64,000 bases of DNA from Hyphomicrobiales bacterium (GCA_039973685.1 JBDWKL010000025.1:1-64000); one strand, 5' to 3'; numbered from the stretch's first letter, positions 26,771 to 35,501 are shown. Notes: generated from the sequence alone by a model not told the origin. Made by a program: numbers and translations.

Positions 26771-27139
26771 ATGATGTCACTCAATAAACGCGGAAAACTG
26801 AGTACGCATATTTTGGATACATCTTTAGGGAGACCCGCTGCTGGCGTCAAAATTTCGCTAAGCCATATTGAGAATGAGGTCGCAACAGAAATTCTTTCTA
26901 CCTTGTCCAACGAAGACGGGCGAACAGACCATGCCCTTTTGACAGACGCCACCTTTCGGCTAGGAACTTATGAGCTAAAATTTCATGTAGGCCCTTATTT
27001 TAAAAACGTACCGCATGATGAAAGCACTTTGCCTTTTCTCGACATTATCCCAGTTCGCTTCACGCTATCCGAGATCGACCACTATCATGTTCCACTGCTT
27101 GTTTCCCCGTACAGTTATTCAACCTATAGAGGGAGCTAG
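26771..27139 (+). CDS. uraH: 5-hydroxyisourate hydrolase (canonical)
   Basis: The 122-aa protein has all HIUase signatures: LSTHILDTSLGRPAAGV at the N-terminus (catalytic His), NEDGRTD (catalytic Arg), HYHVPLLVSPYSYSTYRGS at the C-terminus (second His and the YRGS tail). It hydrolyses 5-hydroxyisourate to OHCU, the substrate of the decarboxylase 3 kb upstream. There is no signal peptide, so it is cytoplasmic. With uraD, TctBAC and the divergent hydrolase it forms the urate-oxidation branch of this region. Confidence 0.95.
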   Translation: MMSLNKRGKLSTHILDTSLGRPAAGVKISLSHIENEVATEILSTLSNEDGRTDHALLTDATFRLGTYELKFHVGPYFKNVPHDESTLPFLDIIPVRFTLSEIDHYHVPLLVSPYSYSTYRGS

Positions 27140-27259
27140 AGCTCAATGCGGCCTTTCAATGTGCCTGACCATGATTTCAGAAATTTCTGACTAACTTTTT
27201 ATTGCATCTCAATTTATGGTATGTGCGCAATGGGCTCTACTTGCACATAAGGTGTACTA

Positions 27260-28795
27260 TTGAAAACTGTTTCAAAATTTTCAGATTATAAAACCATCTG
27301 CGCTGGTTGGATTGCGATGATACTGCTGTGTAGTGCTGTCATCTCCATTTACGATTATCAAAATTTCAAAACGAGACTTTCAGACGAAGGCGATGCGATT
27401 GCGCGATTGGCATCACAACGAGCTGACCAACATGATGCCCATTTGACATCGTTGTCAGCAATCGCGACAGCTGGCCCTGTTGTGCGCCGCGATCTATTTC
27501 TTGATGTTGCTGAGACCATTATGCGGTTTTACCCACGCATTGTTAATGTGAATCTTATCAGCTTGCAGGACGGAAAATTTATAATAAGCACCAATGATCA
27601 AAGCAATCCTGACCTTGCCGAACAGATGGTCGATGCGGCGCAAACGACGACTGGTTCATTACAGCTTCGTTCTAATCCAGTTGATCCTGAAACCTATTTG
27701 TTGATTAAGCGCAGCCCTAACTCTAATTCCGCAAAATATGCCCTCGCCCTAACAATAGATGGTGCAGCACTCATTGAGACAGAGTCTGATTTTTGGAAAT
27801 CAAATAGTTTTCGGTATCGATTATCTTTGCCAGACGGCGCTTTCTTAAGTGGTCATAACGAAAGTACAGCTCCAACTTTTTCAAAAGATCTAGGGAGTTT
27901 ATCTCAGCCCCTCACCTTGAACTTCTGGTCGTTGCCGTTTGGTCCCAAATCAATCTCGTGGTCAAGAATTGCATTGGTGAGCTTTTTAGCCACCATCGTC
28001 TATATCAGTTTGATCATCGGGATTAGGCAATATTTGAGAACGCGCCACGCGGAAAAAAATGCTCTGTTGAGCGCTCAAGATGCGCGCCTTGCTCATGCGT
28101 CACGCGTCAATGCCCTTGGTGAAATGGCTAGTGGGTTGGCTCATGAACTCACGCAACCTTTGACCGCTATTTTGAGCCAATCGCAAGCAGGTAAACATTT
28201 GGCAACAAGAGGCGATGCACCCGCTCTTATCCCCGTTCTTGATGATACAATCACACAAGCAAAACGCGCGTCGATCATACTTGAACGGATGCGCCGTTGG
28301 ACGAAACCTAGCCGTGGACCAGTCACTCAGAGTTCATTGTCCAACGCTGCAAATGTCGTGAAAGAGTTGCTCGCACCAGAAGCCAGCAGGCAATCAACGA
28401 AGCTCATTTTCAAATTTGACAAGACATTGCCATACACCATCCAAGCCGAACCAATCGAGTTGGAGCAAGTCATTTTTAATCTGGTGCGAAATGCATTGGA
28501 TGCTGTTCAAGATGTGGCCAACCCAACGGTTGAAATTGAAATCCTGATGGCCAGCGATACAGTTTCTCTGGTTGTCTCAGATAATGGAATTGGTTTGCCA
28601 GATGACATCAAAGCCCGCTTGTTTGAACCCTTTGTTACAAGCAAGCCAGAGGGGACAGGTTTAGGACTGGCTCTATGCCAACGTTTAGTGGAACGAATGG
28701 ACGGTGAAATTTCTGCCACTGAAAATGACGGACATACTATTCTTACAGCTATATTCCCAAGGGCAGATAGTCACGTGCAGGTAGCCGCGCAATGA
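27260..28795 (+). CDS. Membrane sensor histidine kinase (FixL/DctB-like)
   Basis: The 511-aa protein starts at a TTG preceded by AAGGTG. Two membrane helices (about residues 15-33 and 233-257) enclose a periplasmic sensor of about 200 residues. The cytoplasmic part has HisKA with GEMASGLAHELTQPLTAILS (phospho-His in AHELTQPL, DctB/FixL class) and a HATPase domain with DNGIGLP and GTGLGLALCQ. It overlaps its response regulator by 4 bp (ATGA). The periplasmic sensor has no recognised motif. Secreted HbpS-like and solute-binding proteins encoded just downstream could be accessory sensors (inference). Confidence 0.9.
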   Translation: MKTVSKFSDYKTICAGWIAMILLCSAVISIYDYQNFKTRLSDEGDAIARLASQRADQHDAHLTSLSAIATAGPVVRRDLFLDVAETIMRFYPRIVNVNLISLQDGKFIISTNDQSNPDLAEQMVDAAQTTTGSLQLRSNPVDPETYLLIKRSPNSNSAKYALALTIDGAALIETESDFWKSNSFRYRLSLPDGAFLSGHNESTAPTFSKDLGSLSQPLTLNFWSLPFGPKSISWSRIALVSFLATIVYISLIIGIRQYLRTRHAEKNALLSAQDARLAHASRVNALGEMASGLAHELTQPLTAILSQSQAGKHLATRGDAPALIPVLDDTITQAKRASIILERMRRWTKPSRGPVTQSSLSNAANVVKELLAPEASRQSTKLIFKFDKTLPYTIQAEPIELEQVIFNLVRNALDAVQDVANPTVEIEILMASDTVSLVVSDNGIGLPDDIKARLFEPFVTSKPEGTGLGLALCQRLVERMDGEISATENDGHTILTAIFPRADSHVQVAAQ

Positions 28796-29400
28796 ACCAT
28801 CCAGTTTACCTCGTTGATGATGACAAAGCGGTGCGCGGTGCTTTGGCTCTGCTCCTGAAAACGGTAGGCGTTGATGTTCACACCTTTGGAGGTCCAGAGG
28901 AATTACTCAACAAGATTAACTCTCTACCAAGAGGCTGTCTGGTTCTGGATATTAGAATGCCGATGATCACCGGTCTAAAGTTACAAGAAAAGTTGCAGGA
29001 ACTGCAATTTGATTGGCCAACGATCATCATCAGCGGACACGGTGACATTGATGCCTGCCGCCGTGCTTTTCGCAATGGCGCCATCGACTTTTTGAGCAAA
29101 CCAATTGACGAGCAAGACTTGATTGACGCGATCCAAAAAGGGCTTTCGATGGTTGAAAAAAGCAATCAACTTGAAGCTGAAACAAAAGAAGTTTTGCGCC
29201 TATTTGAACAATTATCGAAACGAGAAAAAGAAGTGCTCGATTTGGTCGTGCGTGGAATTACAAGCCAGCAAATAGCCGAAGCTTTATCGCTGTCACCCCG
29301 CACCGTGGAAAGTCACCGTGCCTCTATTGGCAATAAGCTTGGAACAACGTCGACAGCAGAACAAACGCGATTATGGCAAGAGGCCCACAATACTCCGTAG
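28792..29400 (+). CDS. FixJ/NarL-type response regulator
   Basis: The 202-aa protein has an N-terminal receiver domain (VDDDK acidic site, phosphoacceptor in LDIRMPMITG, the conserved Lys in LSKPIDEQD) and a C-terminal LuxR-type helix-turn-helix (LSKREKEVLDLVVRGITSQQ, then LSLSPRTVESHRASIGNKLG). It is the cognate transcription factor of the overlapping kinase gene. Likely targets are the downstream HbpS-ankyrin-solute-binding-protein genes or the TTT/HIUase genes, but no binding site was identified. Confidence 0.92.
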   Translation: MNHPVYLVDDDKAVRGALALLLKTVGVDVHTFGGPEELLNKINSLPRGCLVLDIRMPMITGLKLQEKLQELQFDWPTIIISGHGDIDACRRAFRNGAIDFLSKPIDEQDLIDAIQKGLSMVEKSNQLEAETKEVLRLFEQLSKREKEVLDLVVRGITSQQIAEALSLSPRTVESHRASIGNKLGTTSTAEQTRLWQEAHNTP

Positions 29401-29489
29401 ATATACGCAGTGCCGTGGGAAAAATACGAATATCGTCAGTTATTAGGAAGGCGTAGCTTTTGAGCGTAACTCATTTTTGGAGAACTCTC

Positions 29490-29972
29490 ATGAAACGCAT
29501 TCTTATTACAGCAGCAATGGCTCTCACATCTACTGTAGCTCTTGCTCAAGACCTTCCAACGGCTCCTTACTTGCCGCTTGATATGGCATCAAAAGCTGCT
29601 CACAAAGCGCTAGAAGCATGTGCTGCTAAAGGCTTCAACGTAACGGTTGCAATCGTTGCACGCAGCGGTGAAACCAAAGTTCTTTTGAGCGCTGACAATG
29701 CTGGCCCTCACTCTGTAGGCAGCAGCACAGGTAAAGCTTTTACATCAGCAAGCATGGGCCGCGATACAGCAAGCCTTGCAGGCTTTATCGGCGCAAAACC
29801 TGAAAATGGTGGTCTTCGCGATATGGACAGCCGTCTTGTTATTCAAGCTGGTGGTCTTCCAATCAAATTTGCTGGCAAGCTTGTTGGCGGTATCGGTGTA
29901 GGTGGCGCACCATCTGGCGCGATTGATGCGGAATGTGGTCGTACAGGCTTGGACGCAATTAGCGCAGAATAA
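29490..29972 (+). CDS. Secreted HbpS/GlcG-domain protein
   Basis: The protein is 160 aa from ATG 29490, with GGAG upstream. It begins with a Sec signal peptide (MKRILITAAMALTSTVALAQ, cleavage after ALAQ). The mature part is a single HbpS/GlcG (DUF336) domain: ASKAAHKALEACAAKGFNVTVAIVA near its start, then GKAFTSASMGR and GGLPIKFAGKLVGGIGVGG. Members bind haem or small molecules; in Streptomyces reticuli HbpS partners the SenS/SenR two-component system. Here the gene follows a two-component pair by 89 bp, the same arrangement. Its ligand is not known. Confidence 0.85.
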   Translation: MKRILITAAMALTSTVALAQDLPTAPYLPLDMASKAAHKALEACAAKGFNVTVAIVARSGETKVLLSADNAGPHSVGSSTGKAFTSASMGRDTASLAGFIGAKPENGGLRDMDSRLVIQAGGLPIKFAGKLVGGIGVGGAPSGAIDAECGRTGLDAISAE

Positions 29973-29980
29973 TTAAATTT

Positions 29981-30006
29981 GGTCTGCTCTTTCATGAGAG
30001 CAGACC
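29981..30006 (+). promoter_or_regulatory. Intercistronic hairpin between HbpS-like and ankyrin genes
   Basis: GGTCTGCTCT (29981-29990) pairs with AGAGCAGACC (29997-30006) around a 6-nt loop. No T-tract follows, so this is more likely an mRNA-stabilising or processing hairpin that raises expression of the secreted HbpS-like protein than a full terminator. Confidence 0.6.
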
Positions 30007-30025
30007 ATCTACACTGGAGGGTACT

Positions 30026-30703
30026 ATGCTACGTTTTTTGCTTGTTTCTGTAGGCCTCTTTTTAAATTTTGAAGCGTCCGCGCAAACCAAACCGTCTTCA
30101 AGCCAAATAGAAAAATACACTGGCTTACATAAAGCAGCTCATGAAAACGATATCGGTGCGATCAATACATTTGTGAAAAATGGTGCCGATCTAAACGCCC
30201 GCGATGGCTCGCGCCGGACACCAATCCACGTTGCGGCTTTTGCCTCAAATGATGAGGCGCTCATTGCACTTGCAAAAGCTGGAGCAGATATGAATGCTCT
30301 TGAGTATGGCGTTTATGATGTTGTTACCATCGCGGCAGTAGCAAATGATCCAGACCTCATGTCAATTGCATTGCAGTTTGGTAATCGCGCAGACCTTACG
30401 ACAAGCATTTATGATGGCACCGCATTAATTGCAGCCGCTCATCTTGGCCATGCAGAAGTTGTCAGACGCTTGATCAAAGCTGGCGCGCCCTTGGATCATA
30501 TCAATAACCTGCATTGGACAGCACTCATTGAGGCCGTGATCTTGGGGGATGGTGGGCGTAATCACACAGAGACTGTGAAAGCATTGGTTGAAGCTGGGGC
30601 CGACATCTCGGTAGGTGATCGTGACGGTGTCACTGCCTTAGCTCATGCTGAAAGTCGTGGTTACAAAAAAATTGCTGAGATTATTCGCAATAGCAAAAAG
30701 TAA
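30026..30703 (+). CDS. Secreted ankyrin-repeat protein
   Basis: The 225-aa protein starts at ATG with GGAGGG upstream. A signal peptide (MLRFLLVSVGLFLNFEASAQ) is followed by about five ankyrin repeats (residues 35-220; TGLHKAAHENDIGAINTFVK, GTALIAAAHLGHAEVVRRLI and similar). It probably acts as a periplasmic protein-interaction scaffold. Periplasmic ankyrin proteins such as AnkB of Pseudomonas accompany peroxide defence, which is a possible parallel because urate oxidation yields hydrogen peroxide (inference). It lies between the HbpS-like gene and two solute-binding protein genes on the same strand. Confidence 0.85.
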   Translation: MLRFLLVSVGLFLNFEASAQTKPSSSQIEKYTGLHKAAHENDIGAINTFVKNGADLNARDGSRRTPIHVAAFASNDEALIALAKAGADMNALEYGVYDVVTIAAVANDPDLMSIALQFGNRADLTTSIYDGTALIAAAHLGHAEVVRRLIKAGAPLDHINNLHWTALIEAVILGDGGRNHTETVKALVEAGADISVGDRDGVTALAHAESRGYKKIAEIIRNSKK

Positions 30704-30733
30704 GATCCGCATATTGTTCGAGGAGAATATGAA

Positions 30734-31783
30734 ATGAATAGACGTCAACTGATGACGGGCTTGGTCTCATTAAAACTGGCCTCATCTCTTTCACTCCCAG
30801 CGATTGCACAGTCCAAATTAAAACCAATTAGAATGCTGCTAAATACTGGCGCATCTGGACCTCAAGCTTGGTTCTTTCTAGCGCAGGACCGTGGTTATTT
30901 TGCCGATGAGGGAATAGATATTTCTTTCGCACCTGGATATGGCGCTTATACGGCCGCGCCACGGCTGATGAATGAAGAATTTGATATTGGCTACGGCGAC
31001 ATCAACTCATTAATTGAGGTAAGTGCCACCCGTCCCCACAAAGCACCAGTTGGTGTTTTCGCCCTTTTTAATGCATCACCATCCACTATTGCAGTTCCTG
31101 CCAATGGCCCAATAAAAAGCCCTAAAGATTTAGAAGGAAAGACACTGGTCGGCCATCCAAGTGATGTAGCACTTCGGACATTTGGTGCATTTTGCAAGGT
31201 GAATGGCATTGATCAGTCGAAGGTGAAGGTTGGCAATTTTGGCAGTGGATTTAGAACACAGCTTCAAACAATGCTGGCCACGAATAATGTCGATGGTGTG
31301 TTTGGTTACGTCAGTACGATTTCATCAGCAATGTCGCGAGACGACGACGATCAAAACCACCTCCTTCGTCACCTTTCATTCGCAGAACACGCGCCTGATC
31401 TCTATGGCAGTACGATTATGGCGACCCGCAAAATGTTAAGCGCTGATCCAGATAGCATTGCAGGCATTGTAAGAGCCGTGAACCGTGGGATTCATGATGC
31501 AATTACCGACCCAGAAGCCGCCATTGATGCGGTAATGCGCCGAGCAAAGTTTTCATCCCGCACCTCTCAGATGCTGCGCTTTACAACCACCATTGAAATT
31601 GAAATGGGCCATAAAGAAGGCAAGCGCATTGGCATTGGTGCGGTGGATGAGATGCGACTTCAACGATCCATCGAGTTGATCGCATCAACCAACAAATTAC
31701 CGCGCGTTCCTAGCCAAAGCGAAATATTCACAGATCGCTTTTTGCCATCGCTCAATGAACGTGTACGCCATTTAGCGGGCTAA
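30734..31783 (+). CDS. Orphan NMT1/SsuA-like solute-binding protein, copy 1
   Basis: The 349-aa protein has a twin-arginine-like signal (NRRQLMTGLVSLKLASSLSL..AIAQ). The mature protein has the NMT1/THI5-like ABC binding fold: PIRMLLNTGASGPQAWFFLA, QDRGYFADEGIDISFAPGYG, then DIGYGDINSLIEV and LEGKTLVGHPSD. No permease or ATPase gene is adjacent. It is a paralogue of the next gene (same length, many shared motifs). The ligand is unknown; the NMT1 fold often binds pyrimidine- or sulfonate-like compounds. It may feed a distant ABC transporter or act as a sensor for the upstream kinase. Confidence 0.86.
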   Translation: MNRRQLMTGLVSLKLASSLSLPAIAQSKLKPIRMLLNTGASGPQAWFFLAQDRGYFADEGIDISFAPGYGAYTAAPRLMNEEFDIGYGDINSLIEVSATRPHKAPVGVFALFNASPSTIAVPANGPIKSPKDLEGKTLVGHPSDVALRTFGAFCKVNGIDQSKVKVGNFGSGFRTQLQTMLATNNVDGVFGYVSTISSAMSRDDDDQNHLLRHLSFAEHAPDLYGSTIMATRKMLSADPDSIAGIVRAVNRGIHDAITDPEAAIDAVMRRAKFSSRTSQMLRFTTTIEIEMGHKEGKRIGIGAVDEMRLQRSIELIASTNKLPRVPSQSEIFTDRFLPSLNERVRHLAG

Positions 31784-31806
31784 AAACTCTTGAAGAGGTT
31801 TTACAA

Positions 31807-32856
31807 ATGAATGACATAAATCGACGCCATCTCATTGGTGGTCTTGCAAGTACAGCGCTTGCGGGGCTGACTACATCTGTTGTCGCGAAAAACAACAATC
31901 TCAAATTGCTGTTGAATACCTCTTTCTCTGGCCCAGTCGCCTTTTTTCTTCTAGCCCAAGACAAGGGCTACTATCGCAAAGAGGGCTTGAACATGAAGTT
32001 CTCGCCCGGCGGAGGAGCGGCTGCTATTATCCCACGTGTGCGTCACGGTGATTTTGATGCAGGTTATGGTGATATAACAGCCTTGATCGAACGCATCGCA
32101 AGGAGCCCGAAAGATAAAGGGCCAGTTGCCGTCTTTACAACATTCAATGCAGTTCCTTTTACCATTGCCGTTGCAGCAGATGGCCCTATTAAAACGCCCA
32201 AAGACCTAGAAGGACGCATTGTCAGCGGCCATGGCAGTGATGCGGCGTTGATCACGTTCGATATGTTTGCAAAGGCCACGGGAATTGACGCAAGCAAAGT
32301 CCAAATCAAGCGCTCGGGCGGGGGCATGGGCCAACAAGTCGTCGATGTTTTGAACGGTAAGAATGCGCACGGTGTCTTTGGCTTTGTTCAAACTATCATA
32401 GCAACGACGGCCTCTTATGGCGTTAAGCCAAAGGATATTCGGTTTTTGGAATATGCAGACTACATTCCCGATATGTATGGGAACACACTTTTTGTGACAC
32501 GCGAGACCTATGAAACAAGGACAAGCGAAATTGCTGGTTTGGTCCGCGCTACAAACCAAGGTCTAAGTGATACGGTCTTAAATACAGAAGAAGCGATGGA
32601 CGCATTAGGGCGGCGCGTTGGAAATAGCCGTCGGTCAATCAACGAAACAAGACTTATTGGTACATTACGCACAGAAATGGCTCATCCTGAAGGCGCACGA
32701 ATTGGAATTGGCGAAATGGATGACGACAGGCTTGAACGGCTTATTCGCCTTATTGTGAAAACAAAAAGCTTACCGCGAACGCCTAGTGTTCGAGAAGTGT
32801 TTGACCGTCGTTTTTTACCGCCGCTAAGCGAGCGTGTCGTCAGTTTGGGTCAATAG
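31807..32856 (+). CDS. Orphan NMT1/SsuA-like solute-binding protein, copy 2
   Basis: The 349-aa protein has a twin-arginine-like signal (INRRHLIGGLASTALAGL). Its mature fold parallels copy 1: LKLLLNTSFSGPVAFFLLAQ, DKGYYRKEGLNMKFSPGGG, DAGYGDITALIERI, LEGRIVSGHGSD. It starts 23 bp after copy 1, so tandem duplication is likely. The ligand loops differ (GGGAAAI in place of GYGAYTA), suggesting related but distinct ligands. The 3' end overlaps the convergent adenine deaminase gene by 7 bp, and no transporter membrane or ATPase genes follow. Confidence 0.86.
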   Translation: MNDINRRHLIGGLASTALAGLTTSVVAKNNNLKLLLNTSFSGPVAFFLLAQDKGYYRKEGLNMKFSPGGGAAAIIPRVRHGDFDAGYGDITALIERIARSPKDKGPVAVFTTFNAVPFTIAVAADGPIKTPKDLEGRIVSGHGSDAALITFDMFAKATGIDASKVQIKRSGGGMGQQVVDVLNGKNAHGVFGFVQTIIATTASYGVKPKDIRFLEYADYIPDMYGNTLFVTRETYETRTSEIAGLVRATNQGLSDTVLNTEEAMDALGRRVGNSRRSINETRLIGTLRTEMAHPEGARIGIGEMDDDRLERLIRLIVKTKSLPRTPSVREVFDRRFLPPLSERVVSLGQ

Positions 32857-33881
32857 TCACTCCGGCGAACGTCATCCACGCAAGCATCGATTTTGTCCAA
32901 TTGAGCTTGTTTGTCTCGGTCATCAAGGAATGAAGCGGCAAAGGAGTTTTTGGCAAGAGTGATCAACTCATTCTCGTTCAAATTAAGAGCATCATGCACC
33001 GCGCGATAATTGTCGTTCAGATAACCGCCAAAATAAGACGGATCGTCTGAATTCACCGTAACCAATAAGCCTGCATCTAAAGCCTTTTTCACGGGGCTTG
33101 CAGCAAGTGACGGTATGCCCTTCAAGCGCCAATTGGAGATCGGGCACATGGTGAGCGGAGTTTGCTGTTTTGCCAGACGCTTGATCAAGGCAGGATCATC
33201 AAAAGCGTGGTTGCCGTGGTCTACCCGCTCAATCTTCAAAATATCAAGCGCGTCTTTAACATTCTCTGCCGTGCCCTCCTCGCCCACATGAGCAACAGGC
33301 ACAAAGCCCTCATTGCGCGCTTCTTCAAACACGCGGGTAAACTTCTCAGGCGGATGCCCTGCCTCTGAACTATCAAGCCCCACGCCATAAATATGTTCTT
33401 TGTTTTTGCAAGCGCATTCCAAGGCCTCAAAGGCTTCCTCTTCTGGCAAATGACGCAAGAAGCACATGATCAGCTTGGAGGTGATGTTTAGCTCTCTATG
33501 CGCCTTCTCCAAAGCAGAGACGATGCCGCCCAAAACTGTATCAAACTTAATGCCGCGATCAGTGTGGGCTTGTGGGTCAAAGAACATTTCAACATGGGTA
33601 AGACCATCCGCGTGTACGCGCTCAAGATAGGCCCATGTTAGATCGTGAAAATCTTGCTCGGTGATCAACACCGACATGCCCATATAATAAAGGTCGAGAA
33701 AATCTTGCAAGCAATCGAACTCGTAAGCGGCCCGCACATCCTCCACCTCATCATAGGGAAGTTTGATGTTGTTGCGTTTCGCCAGCGCCAGCATCATTTC
33801 AGGCTCAAGAGTTCCCTCGATATGTAGGTGCAGTTCCGCCTTTGGTAGGCGATCTATCAGTTGTTCCGCGATGCTTTTCAT
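32850..33881 (-). CDS. Adenine deaminase (Aah1-type, amidohydrolase)
   Basis: The protein is about 343 aa from ATG 33881 (GGA upstream; an upstream in-frame start at 33917 is less likely). It belongs to the adenosine/adenine deaminase superfamily: HLHIEGTLEPEMMLALAKRN (zinc-binding HxH; EGTLEPE is typical of the adenine-specific branch rather than the GALRP/GSLRP of adenosine deaminases), HVGEEG (catalytic His/Glu), VDHGNH, and NSDDPSYFGG (zinc-binding Asp). Likely reaction: adenine to hypoxanthine plus ammonia. It lies 90 bp after the ligase gene on the same strand, so it may be cotranscribed with the sulfoacetate-type operon, and it borders the purine-ring module. Confidence 0.85.
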   Translation of the reverse strand: MKSIAEQLIDRLPKAELHLHIEGTLEPEMMLALAKRNNIKLPYDEVEDVRAAYEFDCLQDFLDLYYMGMSVLITEQDFHDLTWAYLERVHADGLTHVEMFFDPQAHTDRGIKFDTVLGGIVSALEKAHRELNITSKLIMCFLRHLPEEEAFEALECACKNKEHIYGVGLDSSEAGHPPEKFTRVFEEARNEGFVPVAHVGEEGTAENVKDALDILKIERVDHGNHAFDDPALIKRLAKQQTPLTMCPISNWRLKGIPSLAASPVKKALDAGLLVTVNSDDPSYFGGYLNDNYRAVHDALNLNENELITLAKNSFAASFLDDRDKQAQLDKIDACVDDVRRSDY

Positions 33882-33971
33882 AACTAATCCAACCCTTACA
33901 TCAGTCGATGGTTGCAAAAAGAACTCGAATGTTAGGCAGAGTTATGACGGTGAGCAAGGGCGCGTTATATG

Positions 33972-35501
33972 CTAGGCGGTCATGTCGGCGATTTTGAGAC
34001 GCTGTATTTTACCCGACGGCCCTTTTGGGAGTTCCGGCAAGACATGAATTATCTCTGGGGATTTGAATTTCCCAAGCCTGTCTTCACAAATTTTATAAAG
34101 CTGCTCGACGTTCAAATCAGAGCCCACTCTGATCATCACACCTGCTTCGACCTTTTGGCCATATTGCTTACACTCGCGCGGAAAGGCTGCCGCTTCCACA
34201 ACATCGGGATGGGAATAAAGCGCTTCGTCGATTTCCCGAGGTGCGATGTTCTCACCGCCCTTGATAATGAGTTCTTTTAAGCGCCCCGTGATGAAGACAT
34301 AACCCTCATCATCCATGCGCCCAAGATCGCCTGTGCGAAGCCACTTGTTTGGGGTGAGCGATGCCGTGGTTGCCTCGTCATTATTGCGATAGAGCTTCAT
34401 CACGTTATGACCGCGCACCAAAACCTCGCCTTCTCGCCCATGCGGCACTTCGTTTTGATGGTCGTCAGCAATGATAACCTCATTACCAAATGCGATACCG
34501 GGTGAGCCAATTTTGCGTTTGCCATCTATTGGGTTTGATAAAATCTGAGCGGCTGTTTCTGTGAGGCCCATGGTCTCGATAATCGGCACATTGAAACGTT
34601 CTTCAAACGCCGTTTGCACATCAGGCGATAAAGGCGCTGACGCTGAGCGGCCAAACCGGAGAGCCTCCAGTCCACTTGCGTCGTGGCCATTGTTTTCTGC
34701 TTCTTGCAGCAAATAGGAAATTTGGGTTGGCACCACAGAAAACCAACTGCATTGATTGCGCTTAATCGTATCCCAAAACGAAGAGACGGAAAATCTGTTT
34801 GGCACCACCAAGCTAGAACCACTGACGAGCGAACCGAGCAAGGTCACGCACAGACCATTGATGTGATAAAGCGGCAAGACGCAAAGCCCCCTATCTCGCT
34901 CTGTAAGCTTATGGGCCAGTACTGCGTTGCCGCCACCAGCAAGCAGGCTTGCATGTGTATGCACTACGCCTTTGGGAACGCCTGTTGTGCCTGAGGTATA
35001 CATCAACAACGCATCATCTTGCGCGTTGATTGCAACATCTGGCGCAGCTGCATCATCCGCGAGATTTAAGGCACTGAGAAGCAAGAACTCATTCTTGTCT
35101 TTTTCAGGGGCTGCCTCCGTTAAAAGCGGCAAGGTCTTTTCCTGACACAAAACTAATCTGGCGGCACTGTGATTTAGAACATGAGAAATCGTCTGCTTGC
35201 CAGACACCAGATTGATCGCGGTGGCTGTGTAACCGCCATACATGATGGCGAGGATAGCAACGGCTGCATCAACGCCGTTGTGGAAGGCATAACCGACCGT
35301 CTCGCCTGTTGTAAGACCCGCATCATGGAGGTATTTGCTTAACGCTCGGCAACGCTTTTGAAGCTGCAAGAAACTTGTTTCCGTGCTGCTGTTTGGGTCA
35401 ACCAGATAGACCTCATCCGGCTTTTCACCTGCCCAATGATCAATCAGCCCACGAACCGTTTGCCCTTGAAGTGACTGAAGATCGAATACAGGCTCGCTCA
35501 T
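33972..35501 (-). CDS. sauT: AMP-forming acyl-CoA ligase, probable sulfoacetate-CoA ligase SauT
   Basis: The protein is 509 aa from ATG 35501, which overlaps the sauS stop (ATGA); a start at 35519 is less likely. ANL-family motifs are intact: P-loop MYTSGTTGVPKGVVHTH, GLTETAAQILS, LRTGDLGRMDDEGYVFITGR and the catalytic Lys region GPSGKIQRLK near the C-terminus. Together with the CoA-acylating aldehyde dehydrogenase it fits SauT of Cupriavidus necator, which makes sulfoacetyl-CoA from sulfoacetate, ATP and CoA. The name rests on context and general likeness; another short carboxylate is possible. Confidence 0.75.
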   Translation of the reverse strand: MSEPVFDLQSLQGQTVRGLIDHWAGEKPDEVYLVDPNSSTETSFLQLQKRCRALSKYLHDAGLTTGETVGYAFHNGVDAAVAILAIMYGGYTATAINLVSGKQTISHVLNHSAARLVLCQEKTLPLLTEAAPEKDKNEFLLLSALNLADDAAAPDVAINAQDDALLMYTSGTTGVPKGVVHTHASLLAGGGNAVLAHKLTERDRGLCVLPLYHINGLCVTLLGSLVSGSSLVVPNRFSVSSFWDTIKRNQCSWFSVVPTQISYLLQEAENNGHDASGLEALRFGRSASAPLSPDVQTAFEERFNVPIIETMGLTETAAQILSNPIDGKRKIGSPGIAFGNEVIIADDHQNEVPHGREGEVLVRGHNVMKLYRNNDEATTASLTPNKWLRTGDLGRMDDEGYVFITGRLKELIIKGGENIAPREIDEALYSHPDVVEAAAFPRECKQYGQKVEAGVMIRVGSDLNVEQLYKICEDRLGKFKSPEIIHVLPELPKGPSGKIQRLKIADMTA

